From Collybiopsis luxurians FD-317 M1 (lineage: Eukaryota; Basidiomycota; Agaricomycetes; Agaricales; Omphalotaceae): a stretch of DNA of 64,000 nt. Below, piece by piece: positions 23,530-34,293 of the stretch. The DNA lies in NCBI GenBank assembly GCA_000827265.1, contig KN834860.1, forward strand, positions 44,801 to 108,800. The letters are read 5' to 3'. Each line of letters opens with the position of its first letter. The first letter of the stretch is position 1. The translations under genes and the position numbers were made by a program. The notes beneath the pieces were generated by a model that worked only from the letters and a program-made list of their open reading frames with translations, was not told where the DNA came from and did not search any database.

Positions 23530-26480
23530 AAGCGGGAGGAAGTGAGATATCTACACAGTGTGAACGGGGTTCTTGTATTATATATCGAATGTTTCTCAGA
23601 AGCATTTTACGCCTGTCATACTCATCCGATTCCTTTGAAATTTCCATTCACACCCAGATTTTGCGAAGCATGCTCTCAATTCCAACCCCATATCCAGCAT
23701 ACGAGAATCAGGGCATGATTGATACGCTGGGCGCTGAGGGATATTGCGATGAGAACGATAAAGATACAGTCCAAAAGACCAAAAGACTTCCATAGTAAGA
23801 ATCACCCGCTCCTGCTTCGCATTCGTCCAAACACCAGACAAAAGGATAATCTCCGCCGGTTCTGTTTGTCCTTGTCCAGTTACTGCAAGACGCATCAATA
23901 ACAAAGATCGAACCGGATCCGCTTAAACTAGCTGAGCTAGGATTCGAGATTTACGTTCTTCGTCCGATGATTATCGATAGATATTAATCAAGTGCTATTG
24001 GTCCGCAGCCTGTTTGTCTCTCCTACGTGGGCGGTGGGTCTGCTGGGTAACTTGAACGCAACTATGAGACCAAGATTTCAAATCCGAGGTGGATTTGGTT
24101 TGTAGAGAACATTCATGCTCGATGAGTAGCGGTACTGATATTAGAACGCTCACCAAGTAGACTTGAGGACAATGAAACGTTGAGACCAAACTGAAGAGAA
24201 CGAAGAAGGAAGGAGAAGTATTAGTATTTCGCAGCTTTGAATATGAGCGTGAATAACAGCGGAAAAGATACAAAGTAATTTCGAGCGTACCTCGTTCATA
24301 CGGCTCTACAAGACAAGACTATTCCTGCCTCCCTATTCTGTTCGGCCTCCGTTCCAACCTACCATGTCTTCGTTTTGTTCATTTGTTTAAATGTTATTGG
24401 ATCCAGGAGTAACATCGACGGATAGTGCGTGTTCAGATACGGGCCCTGCTGTAATGATAAGACAGATGTACACATAAACTTGATGATGGACGGAGCAAAA
24501 GAGAACATGAACCGAGGCAAAGATGTAGAGTGCAATTTTGCTGACGGAGTCCCCAAGCGGCTCGGAGTGCAAGAAATCGCGTCGAGTGATGGACCCGACC
24601 GAATGAGTAAGAGAGGGGCAAAGGTTGTGTGTAGAGTTTGTGAACCTTACTGGTAGTGGCCATTTCCCGGCGAGTCATTTCCCGGCGAGTCGTATCAACA
24701 TTCGGCCAAGATAGCACAGAGACTTGCCGATTCTCGTACTGTTGGTAAATTGTGAATATTGCTGTCCTGACGATATGAGTAAACGTATGACGATAGATGA
24801 GCAACGTAGTCATTGGTCGTCGAGGTAGGATCTGGTAGGATGCGAGGAGATAGTGGGAAAAGGTAAGAATAATGTCGGAACGCTCGGAAAGCAATGTTCG
24901 AGCGGGAGGGACCAGTTTACAATACCCTAACACATTTGTGCATATCCACCCGCAACTTTGAGGAGCCCCCTCTCTTCACTATTAACCACCTAACAGTTAA
25001 AACTGCTTGGGATACCCAAATTCTAGCTCAGGTAGCCTTTATCGGAAGCGTTCGTCAGCTACACCGTTCACTAGCTCGCCATCTACTGCCCATCACTGAA
25101 CCACCCCCCGAGTCCTCCAGGGGTAGTTGTTCCCTGCGTCGCTCGTACCACGGACATACTTCCGGACGGAGACAAGGGGCATGTGAGGCCTGCGAAGATG
25201 GGTGAGGAACCCATAGGAAGGTAACAACCGAAGTGTTAGTACCGTTGGCGGTGGGACGGGGAGAGTGACTGGAAAGAGGGAAGAGGGAAGATGTGTTAGA
25301 AGCTTGTAACGAATATAATAAAAAGGTTATAGACACTAAAAGCAAATCAAAAAACCGAATAACGTAATGAGAATGGACTAGAAACGAAGAACGACATACT
25401 TTTCCTTCCAGCGACCTTCCTCTAACACCTTATGCAGGCGCAGAGGTGACCAACGTCGTTTCAGGTCCTTCCTCGTTTAGCTTGCCCTATTAAAGTAAAC
25501 GAAGAAGATGCCGTCGACCTCGTGGACGTTGAATGAGGAGATTGAAGTAGGCGCTGACAAGGGACATACAAATGATGCGAGAGCGTCGTACCGGATAGTA
25601 ATAAAAGTAGAAACCTCCAGTGCGCTGGACATCTGCTTTGACACTGCCTCCTGCCCACTGCAAGGCTCAAATTGCACAGAATAGCATCTTTACGACAGTC
25701 CGTTGAACTGGAAAATGTGGGTAGAATAGATGCCGCAGTTGAAGTGCAAGTGAGTAGGAGTCGTATGCCCCATGCAGGAGTAGATCGGTCGCATATGGAT
25801 AATATGAATAAGAGGTAGGTAAGGAGGTGTGTGTCATCCATGCTGGAAAGGGATATCAGGTCCGATGTAGACATTGTGGCCTTCAGGCCAACTTGCGAGG
25901 TCCACCCACGAATTCTCACTCTGGATTTTCGTTGGGCAATGGAAAGTGTAAAGAGTTGTATCCGCGAGCTAGCCAGTTAGGGTTGAGAGAAAGATAAACA
26001 CGGTTGATATGCGCCCGAATGGTAACAGCATCGAGGGAGCGTGTGAGAGAGGATTGCGTGTAGAGTAGGAGAAGGCGGTTGGTCGCCGTTGAAGGCGAGT
26101 TCAGATTCCGTTGGATCAGAATTTTGCGCAAATTCTTTGTTTACTGATTTCTATTACACCCTGCAGTCCAGCAGAAAACCTGAAACAAGACTGAGAGTAT
26201 CCCGTAAAAAAGTCCAAGTACGGCAAGTTAATCCCTGCATGCCACGGTCTTTAAGAGTGGACATGCTCCATGAATAACAGCAGGATGTAAGGGGATCGAA
26301 GGCCGGGAGATATGTATACTGTGGTAGTGCGATTCTCTGGAACACAGCTAGTGTACCAAACGCGTATGGCGATGGAAGAAAAAGAGGGGAGGAATGCCCG
26401 GAACCGGCTTCCGTGGTCCGACGAAAAGAACTGTCGGGCCGTAGATGAGATAAGGTAAAACAACCTCTACCTCCTTCCGC
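23530..26480. repeat. Dispersed long-repeat family, most continuous copy
   Basis: Blocks run in the order U (23540-23700, matching 47880-48040), X (23715-23770), Y (23800-23930), Z (24290-24430), P (25630-25880, with 'ggtcggtcgcatatggat' type sequence and 'ggtagaatagatgc'), Q (25900-26060, 'cgcccgaatggtaacagcat'), R (26090, 'ccgttggatcagaa'), S (26155-26260) and a GATA-rich end near 26440. The same order recurs elsewhere in the window. No protein domain was recognised in any frame, and the copies are too diverged for a common reading frame. Confidence 0.6.
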
Positions 26481-27067
26481 CTGGATGCCATTCAAACAAG
26501 TTACAAGTATCTTGACTTGGAGGCGATTGGCTCCTCCCCCATGCCCAGGAATAACACACTGGACAACAGCAAAATCAGCTCAGTATGTCAACGACTAGGA
26601 GAATATCGATATGGCACAGAGAAAGCTCCGAGCTGATTTTATGCTCCAAAAACAGCATTGGAATCGTGAGGAAATAATTCGGCAACTCTCCCTGGTATAC
26701 GTATCAGGGGCGTATGGATGAATGTCGGACTACTTTTGGCAGTTGAAAGCGAGGGAGATTAGTTACTAGTATGAGTGTGATTGGGAGACGACGGATAGAT
26801 AGATACAACACGAGTTGAAGGTACGCAGTGTCTTTATGCTTGCAACTGTACGGCAATAAGCTTAAGCCTGCAGCATCTCTTACTACTTCCAGATAGAAAA
26901 TTATATGCGAATATAGACATAGTACTGTACGTAAAATTAATGAGTGCGGAAATGTAAGTACAACTTTGTTTTAAAGTCCACGGTGTACAACTGAGAGTTC
27001 GTGAATAGCATGCAGCAGCATAAAGGATAGCTGAGAGACAGAATATGAGCAGGACTTGCTAAGTATC
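26481..27067. other. No gene recognised (3' flank of the glucanase gene)
   Basis: This interval contains no supported gene. It should hold the 3' untranslated region and terminator of the exo-beta-1,3-glucanase. Confidence 0.4.
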
Positions 27068-29946
27068 CTAAATGGCTGTGGGGACAGTCGTAGGGACAGT
27101 CGCGTCATCGGAAATAGTACTTGCCGAAGTTAAACCAGTGGCAAGAGAGGCGGAGGCTTTCGTTGCCGACGGAAGCGTTGTTAAAGGGGAAGTAGTTCCC
27201 GGTGAGTCCGCAACTCCGCCTCCGCACTGAGAAGTGGGAACAGCCGCGCTAAGGGCGTCCCAAGCATCAGGGTATGAGCAGCCAGCAATTGCGGTAGGAG
27301 CACTGATTGTGTCAGACGGGTCGAACCATCCGTTTCCTTCGCTGATACTCTTCGACGTAGCTGTCAATGTAGGTGGCGGAAGAGTAGCAACCGATCCCGT
27401 AGGAGTGTATGTTGGGATGAAGGTCATCTGGGCTGCCGGAACACCGGAAACCTGCGTAGGAGGCCAAACGTATTGCGCACTAGATGTAGCAGCAATGGTC
27501 CCTGTTTTATGGCGCGTTGAGAAGATATGAGGAGACGGAAAGTTTAGCCTTACCTGCACCCACGCCACCGGTCTGCCATGATTCAAACTTTTGATTCCAC
27601 GGCTGACTGACTCCCAGAGCAGCACAGGTTCCGGTTGCCTCTCGAGGATCCGTTGGAATCCACCCACCCTGTAAACCGAGTTGATAAGACCAGAGAGGAG
27701 ATTCGACGCGATTATTGGCGGTGGAGTTTCCAATTTTCCAAGTCCAAAAGAACCAATTCTGCATAGCATCCATGCTTGCTAGAGCAAATGCTTTCACGCC
27801 AGCTATAACGGTTGCATTCCATGTTGAGGCATCTTGCCAGAGGTTGCAGTCACCGGGGTAGGAATGACCCCCGGGGACGCCATTTAGAAACAGCCCACAA
27901 TCATTGTAACCGTTGGAAAATTCACCGGCGATTGTGACACCAAAGTCGCTCCGGCTGTTGAGACCATAAGGGACTGAACTTCGAGTTTAAATGAAAACTA
28001 CCACACACCTGGTGTTGATACCGGGACCCCAACTGTTACATGCAGAAGCAGGCCAAATTCCTCCAGCGTCCGACCCGAGTCCAGTGGCGATAGGTGAATC
28101 ATCGGGATCTACGTTGAATGCAAAATAAGCTAGAAACAATAGGATCAACAACGCGGACGATACGTCGCGTGATTCGACGTACGATGAGTATCCATACTAA
28201 TTCGATCTGATCCAGAGAGGAACCCTGCCCAACTGCCCAGGCTGAACCCATCATGAATCGATATGAAGGGACCGTGGCCCTCTCCTAACCCGGTGATCCC
28301 ACGAATCATGTCGTGCGCTTCGAGATAGCTAGCAAGAATTTTCCATTAGCAACATTTTACTATGGAAGTCACTAAACTCACAACGCTGTCATCTGATCTT
28401 TCCCGATAGTCTTAATCAAAGCCTCGTTGATAATTCCGAACATGAGAACGACATCGAGATACTCTTCCTGCGTAATAAATTCGGTAATGATGCGAATGTA
28501 TGATAGTGCTCGTTGTGCATTCGCATATCCCATAACACCATTCATGAAATTCACCTGAAACTCCTTGAGTCAACGATCCTTGTTGCCAGATTAAACTGGC
28601 CTACCTGACCGAGTTTACCAGAATGGTTGTAACCTAGGATTAGACTGAGTTGAAGGGACAACGGCATATACAGTACAAAATACTCACCGTTCTGTGATCC
28701 CGGTATAGTATGCAAGTCCAAATTGACACGAAGTCCGTACTTTCTTGCCCAATTCAAAATTCGAACGATATATCTAGAAAGACCCCGATAAGACTTAATG
28801 AAAAAAGTGAGGCACAAAAGGAGCTAGCCTCCAACTCGTTTTCGCCAAAAAAGGTTCTCCAGGCCAGGTTTCAATTGCCCAGAAGGGAATGGGGAGGCGG
28901 ATCCAGTTTAAACCTGCGCCCGCTATTTCGGCGATATCTTGCTCTGTCTGTGGAACACAGTGTGTCATGAGAACGATCTGCGGATGATTGGAACAGACCA
29001 CGCACGATGAAAGTCTGTGGACCAAAAAAAAACAATGAAGTGTCAGGTAATGCCCTCCCAATAAGTGTAACAACACACTTACATTATAGTGATCTTCGAG
29101 TTGGTTGAGGCCACCTGAGCTGGTATCAGCCGCCATGGCTTCACTGAGTGTCCATTCGTCGACAGCGTTCGGATATTTCTCGAAAAACGCGGGCGTGATA
29201 AACGGTTCGATGACGAAAAGACCGCCGAGGTTGACACTGACATAAAGGAGAACAATGTAAATTCTTCGTACTCGAAAGCTACGACGCTGCCCACCCGTAA
29301 ATTCTATCCTTTGTCCAATCCCAGCTGGTATTAAGCGGTGGAGTCCAAGAGTTTGGTCGAGCATCATTATTGAATGGGTCATTTGGATCAAATACCCCTG
29401 ATATGAAGCAGTTAATGAAACCAAAATCTTCATTCCAGTTTCAAGAGAAAGCTTACAGTATCCTCCGAAGGGGTTCTTGTAGGTAAACTTGGTGCCGTCA
29501 TCGGTGATAATTTCAGAACCATCACCACCCGACGTGGCGCCAGTGGGACTCAGAGGATTTTCAGAACCATTGCCAACCGAGCCATTTCCCGCGGAGGAAC
29601 CACTGCTGCTGCTGGCAGGATTACGGTGGTTATTTTTGGGCTTGATGACCTTGAAATAAACCGGCAGAATGACCGCAAGAACGACAACAGCCAGAATAGA
29701 GAGGACAAAAAGAGCAAGGACTATCGGACGACGTCTCTTTCTTCTAGAGCCCGCCTGAAGTTGTTCCGAGCTATCACTCTCAGCCTTATTCGATACCAAG
29801 AGTGGCAAAGAGTTGTTCGGTGTAGATTGTATAGAGTTGCCGGCACTAGAATTAGGAAAAGAAGCTCTGGGTTGCTCCAAAAATCTCTCCGCTCCGCCAA
29901 CTGGAAGTGGTGTGCCAGCTAACGAACGGCTGATATGTTCCTCCAT
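27068..29946 (-). CDS. Type II membrane-anchored exo-beta-1,3-glucanase (GH5), 754 aa
   Basis: Twelve exons give one 2265-nt frame: 29946-29457, 29397-29295, 29236-29083, 29014-29006, 28947-28829, 28773-28688, 28633-28605, 28554-28382, 28328-28183, 28129-28009, 27954-27554, 27501-27068. A cytoplasmic N-terminus with 'RRKRRR' precedes one transmembrane helix (about 75-97) and a Ser/Gly-rich stalk. The catalytic barrel follows, with 'GVNLGGLFVIEPF', 'GAGLNWIRLPIPFWAIE', 'GYNHSGKLGQ', acid/base Glu374 in 'GIINEAL' and nucleophile Glu488 in 'AGEFSN'. The last ~130 residues are Ser/Thr/Pro-rich and likely glycosylated. Enzymes of this type trim beta-1,3-glucan at the cell surface (family knowledge). 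Exon 4 is a 9-nt microexon and intron 5 is GC-AG. An open frame continues upstream of the chosen Met to about 30190, so the true start may lie in an earlier exon. Confidence 0.88.
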
Positions 29947-30344
29947 CCTTGTGCTCAGTCTTCTACCGAGAGTAACTAGAAAGCAGAATGTGAGAGTTAA
30001 ATGGGAAAGATTGAGAGGAATGAGCTGAGCATTAGGACCGATGGTGGCCGCCTTATGGACACCAGATTGAGTGCGACCATGTGGGGATAATATGCCATCA
30101 CTTGCGGTTTGTATGCTCCGCAATGCATCTGCATAGCGATTCCGTTGCCCATATTCATATTCGTATTTCTGCCCGTTCCGCTCGTTCGTCTTCAGGGCAT
30201 TGTAGTATCAAGGTTCTAGATGGGAATGTGCAAGTGAATTCCTCGCAAGTGACTATAAACAGCTAGAGAAGCGGGTTTTGTGCTTTTGTTTCCTCTTTCT
30301 AGCGAAAACCTTACTTTTTGCTGGCTCCGGCTCCGGATATACTT

Positions 30345-30454
30345 GAGGCCCTGACGTTGATAGTGGGCCAACGCTGCCGCATGGCGGCTACTCGTGCCCG
30401 CGGTGGTGCCTACCTGGTGACTCGAACGCCGCTGCCTTCCGGCTTAGTCTAGAC
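30345..30454. repeat. Dispersed repeat (left part), split by a hAT insertion
   Basis: The segment 'gatagtgggccaacgctg...ccgcatggcggctactcgtgcc...cttagtctagac' is repeated at about 54080-54200. Its right-hand continuation lies after the inserted element, at 31056-31372. The copy at 54 kb is uninterrupted. Confidence 0.7.
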
Positions 30455-31047
30455 TAGTGTTGCCGCGGCTCTCACGCTTAGCTGGCTAAAAGCTTGAGCC
30501 GACTTGAGCTGGGGTCAAGCCGACTTCAAGCTGGCCAGCCGAAAGAAAAATTCCCTCCAAAATTAACATAAAATATTCTACAATGATTGCCTGCACCAGT
30601 CAGAACAAATGTGAGTGAACTATACAGGGTCCTAAGCCTCGAATGAGCGCTTAGCGGATGCTGTGGACCGACATTGTTATGTTGCTTGATGTGGCAAAAT
30701 TTTCTCAGCAAATGTTATATTGATGCCATGCAATGCCATTACATAAAAAAAAACTGTATATGACATGACTTTACTGAATCGATGTTGACAAATGTTCAAT
30801 ATCTGCAATGCACTGAGGAAAGGGTCTCTGAAGTAAGCCCAAAGATGATAAGTACAATTTGAAAATGGTTTTGGAAGCAGTTGGGTGATGTTTGGCAATC
30901 GAGCTGGCAGGAGTCAACTGCGAGCCAGCTCCAAGCCGCAGCATTCAGCTAGGAGCCATGGGAAGCTGGCTCATATGCGGGTGCCCGCCGGCTGACCAGC
31001 TCAGCTCCAGCCCCTGATCGGCTTATTTACAAGCCGCGGCAACACTA
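30455..31047. mobile_element. Non-autonomous hAT-type element, 593 bp
   Basis: The terminal inverted repeats are TAGTGTTGCCGCGGCT, and the 8-bp sequence GTCTAGAC is present on both sides (30447-30454 and 31048-31055). An 8-bp duplication and TA(G/C)NGTTG-like ends are typical of hAT elements (family knowledge). The interior is non-coding and contains many 'agctggc'/'gccagct' words. A related copy in opposite orientation lies at 31767-32452. The repeat at 54 kb provides an empty-site comparison. Confidence 0.88.
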
Positions 31048-31055
31048 GTCTAGAC

Positions 31056-31372
31056 TCTAGATAAATGGTGATTTAACTGTGATGTAATTATGACAAAAGC
31101 TGTAATACATTGCCATGTCATCAGTATTCATCAGGAAAAATGGGTTGAGCTTGGGGTTACATAATGACAACCTTGGGGATGAGGTTACCTGAGGATGGCC
31201 TAGGTAAACTAAGTGCTTGAAGTGTCCTATTCTTCTTAGGTTTCCTGAGGTCCAACCCTATTTTTCCTGATGTTATGCCATTAATATAAAATTGCCTGTT
31301 AAGGATCAGGCATGGATTCCACCACCACAAAAACTCAGCATTCCATTACATTCCATGCACTCATAACTTCAA
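31056..31372. repeat. Dispersed repeat (right part), third copies at 53.8 and 54.2 kb
   Basis: The block 'ccattaatataaaattgcct' plus 'ggatcaggcatgg' and 'attacattccatgcactc' occurs here (31273-31372), at 53806-53886 and at 54240-54345. Non-coding. Confidence 0.75.
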
Positions 31373-31766
31373 GGGGACCTTGTTAAGACCAGATTTTTCA
31401 TAAGCTGGGCTTCCTCTGTTCATGTCCATGGCACACTTCCAGACTTGTTGCTTTAATCAATACATATTAGTATGATGAGTGCATTGAATGAGATGGAATG
31501 CTGAATTTATGTCTTGCTGTTTTTGTGCCTGATCCAAGGTAAGCAATTTTGAATTGATCCAATTCTTATAATTTTAGTTTTCATTACATTTGACAATCTG
31601 CTAAGTAGTTGGCCCATTTACCACCCATTTGTACAACTTTCTTATGGTTTTAGTCACTTTTATTGAGTCTTACATTGCCTTTTCAGTCAAATTTCCACAG
31701 GTATTTGGCCACCAGCGGTCGAGGTATAAAGATGGCATGTCAAGAGTCGACAGGAGGGATGGACAG

Positions 31767-32452
31767 TAGTGTTGCCGCGCCTCGCGAATAAGCCGGCTAA
31801 TAGCCGGAGCCGATCCTGGAGACGAGTGGGTCAGTCGGCGGCCGCATGGGCTCCAGCTTCCCACGGCTCCAAGCTGAACATCGCGGCTTGCAGCTGGCTC
31901 ACAGTCGACTCCTACCGGCTCGATTGCCAATTGTCTTGCAATTGTCCAGGTATCCACCTAAAATCTCACATGTCATCTTTTTTCTCACTAAAGACCCTTT
32001 CCTTGCATTCACCTTTGTTCCTACTGTATCCCGCATTGATATTAAATATGACATAATATACAGAGTGCCGCCGGAAATTCCCGCATGTCTATTAAGGTAC
32101 TTTCCTCTTGCAAAAAATCCGGCTCCAAATCTCAATCATTTACTGAACAGCATGGACAATGCCTCTTTAGAGAATTTCGCCACCTCGCTATGCTATCGCA
32201 TGTTACTATGTACATACACTCGGTACGCGTCACCTCACGTCACCACGACGTCAAGCAATGTAACACAGCATCCGCTAAGCGCTCATTCGAGGCTTAGCAC
32301 CCATACTTTTCATTTACCTGCGCCCTTATCGCAGTCAGCAATTATTATTGTGGAAGTCTGCTAAAGCATTTTCAAGTCGGCTCATTCCGGCTAGGCAACA
32401 GAGCCGCGGTTATGTGAGTCAATTTGCTGCTAGCCGAGCCGCGGCAACACTA
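31767..32452. mobile_element. Non-autonomous hAT-type element, 686 bp, second copy
   Basis: The ends are TAGTGTTGCCGCGCC on the left and the complement of TAGTGTTGCCGCGGCT on the right. The flanks are ATGGACAG (31759-31766) and GTGGACAG (32453-32460), an 8-bp duplication with one mismatch. The interior aligns in inverted orientation with the element at 30455-31047: 'cgctaagcgctcattcgagg' here matches 'cctcgaatgagcgcttagcg' there. No coding capacity. Confidence 0.85.
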
Positions 32453-32645
32453 GTGGACAGAAAATGCCAGGCTAATTTAGTGTAGCAGTGTATCACATAT
32501 TGCTGTAATGCTTGCACAGCTCTGCATATATCCACATTCAAGCTATCCAATATTTACCTTACATTCACTTTGATGAGATTTGATTCACACTTTCATTCTC
32601 TCTTTACTTGCATGGTAACTTGTAAATCACTTGGACAATTACTCA

Positions 32646-32954
32646 CACTGCGGGGAATTGACGATACCTGTTGGGAAGAAAGCCAAAGGTTTTGTGGAGC
32701 TTCGGAACCAAATTCTCACATTTTTCGCAACGAGGCTTTTTAGAATGACGTTGCAGCAACTATGGTGAGAATATTTGTAAGTTAAAATAACCTCACCATA
32801 ACCTCAACATATCCTTGATTTAAGAATAATCTTCGAATAACCTCGGCGATATTATTTCAACAAGCCTCAATGTAAAAAATGCAAACCTTTTGTTCTGAAC
32901 CTCTGGAAAACCTTTGGCTTTCTGTGCCGCCGGTACTGTAAAATCCCCGCAGTG
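32646..32954. mobile_element. CACTA-type MITE, 309 bp, 3-bp duplication TCA
   Basis: The left end CACTGCGGGGAATT and the inverted right end CACTGCGGGGATTT are both followed inward by 'agaaagccaaaggtttt'. TCA flanks both ends (32643-32645, 32955-32957). CACT(A/G) termini and a 3-bp duplication fit the CACTA/CMC superfamily. Non-coding. Confidence 0.8.
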
Positions 32955-33039
32955 TCAACCTATTACATATACCCTAGACTAGTATATAAGCCTGTCTACA
33001 TGCAGAAACAGTACAGGATTTTCAGAATCGACATTTTAT

Positions 33040-33582
33040 CAAGGGGCTCCGGAAAAAAAAAATTCTGTACCAGGAGTCGGAAAATTTTGTTCAGCCTCAG
33101 AGCTCGAGCCTCCCTCCCTCCCTCCACGTGATATATAGGTCATGTGATTACCAAATATAGTAATTCTGAGTTATAGACAAAGTGAAATTTTCATCACATT
33201 AGTGTTACTCTCTTGCCCTTCGCACACATCCTGCATACCCAGTTCTTCCTCATGAAGTCTTCCTTCTGTTCCAGACACCAAATATGATACTGTAAGGGCA
33301 GCTCAACTCAAAACATTTCATGCTGCTGAGCTATGGCTCATTGTTCATTAATCATTAGCATTAATGAGTGTACCGGTTCGAACCGCCACCTCAGTTACCA
33401 TGTGTGCTGAGCTTTGTACCTTCAGAAAAGGCACACAACAGTATATTGTAGTGCAGACATTGAAAAAGCTTCATTTGAGCTTCTGACCCTCTGAGAAGGT
33501 CGGTCAAAAAAAATTTTCAGCCTTCGTGACTGACCCTCCCTCCCTACCCCTGTTCCGGGGTTCACCGGGCCGGAGCCCCTTG
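33040..33582. mobile_element. hAT-type MITE, 543 bp, 8-bp duplication CATTTTAT
   Basis: The terminal inverted repeat is CAAGGGGCTCCGG, flanked on both sides by a perfect CATTTTAT (33032-33039, 33583-33590). The 8-bp duplication and CARGGG-like ends fit hAT elements. The interior is non-coding, with 'ctccctccctccc' runs near both ends. Confidence 0.85.
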
Positions 33583-33590
33583 CATTTTAT

Positions 33591-34293
33591 TCTGCAATTT
33601 CTGGCCAAATTCTTAGTAAGACATTCAATGTCAGCTCACCTTGTTCACCTGTTGTGACTTGTCTGCATGCTTTGTTACTCCGTCACTAACACGCAACATT
33701 TGGTAAGCCCAATAACAATCTTCTAAAATAGCTAAGCTCCCGGGCTAATACTGAATCTGGAAGTGTGTCCCCTGCGTAGATCTATTGTCTGTCTATAACT
33801 CAATGTACAATAGTACCCAATCACAATTGTCTTTTTGTGCTGTAACAAAATATGCCAGTACTTGAAAACTTAAAAGGTGTATGGAATCTGTGCCAATTTG
33901 CCGATAAATGACTCCTCGATCACCCTTCACATACAATGATTTGTAACTGAGGGTCACTGTGGAATAAGTCAGTTATGAGTAGTCACGCATTTGCATACTT
34001 CCATATCATTGTACTTGAGGTTATAATATTTGCACAATGAAAGGAGTCACATAAAATATAGAGTTAAAGGCATAGGACAAAAGAAAAATCACAATGATCA
34101 ATACTGTACCATTTTAAAAGGACATTCAGTCATGCATCATTGGCCAAAAAAACTGACATCAGTTTAGTTTTTTCTTGACTTTTTGTATCTTGAAAATATT
34201 TTTTTTTACTAAAATTTCTCAATTGATGACCTTCCATTCAAACTGGTACAGTAACATATAAGAGAAATTACATTGTATACTTATTACAGCAAT
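33591..34293. other. No gene recognised (3' flank of NLR gene 2)
   Basis: AT-rich sequence with poly-A/T runs and no supported gene. Two near-complementary words, 'gactcct' (33909) and 'aggagtcac' (34042), may mark another small foldback unit, but its ends could not be set. Confidence 0.35.

Noticed and set aside
24433..24933. Minus-strand frame of 166 aa
   Set aside because: It lies across blocks of the dispersed repeat, has no recognisable domain, and the related blocks near 44.3 kb do not maintain it.
33365..33400. 'ggttcgaacc' word resembling the B box of a tRNA gene
   Set aside because: No A box or cloverleaf could be assembled around it. It lies inside a hAT-type MITE and is simply a palindrome.
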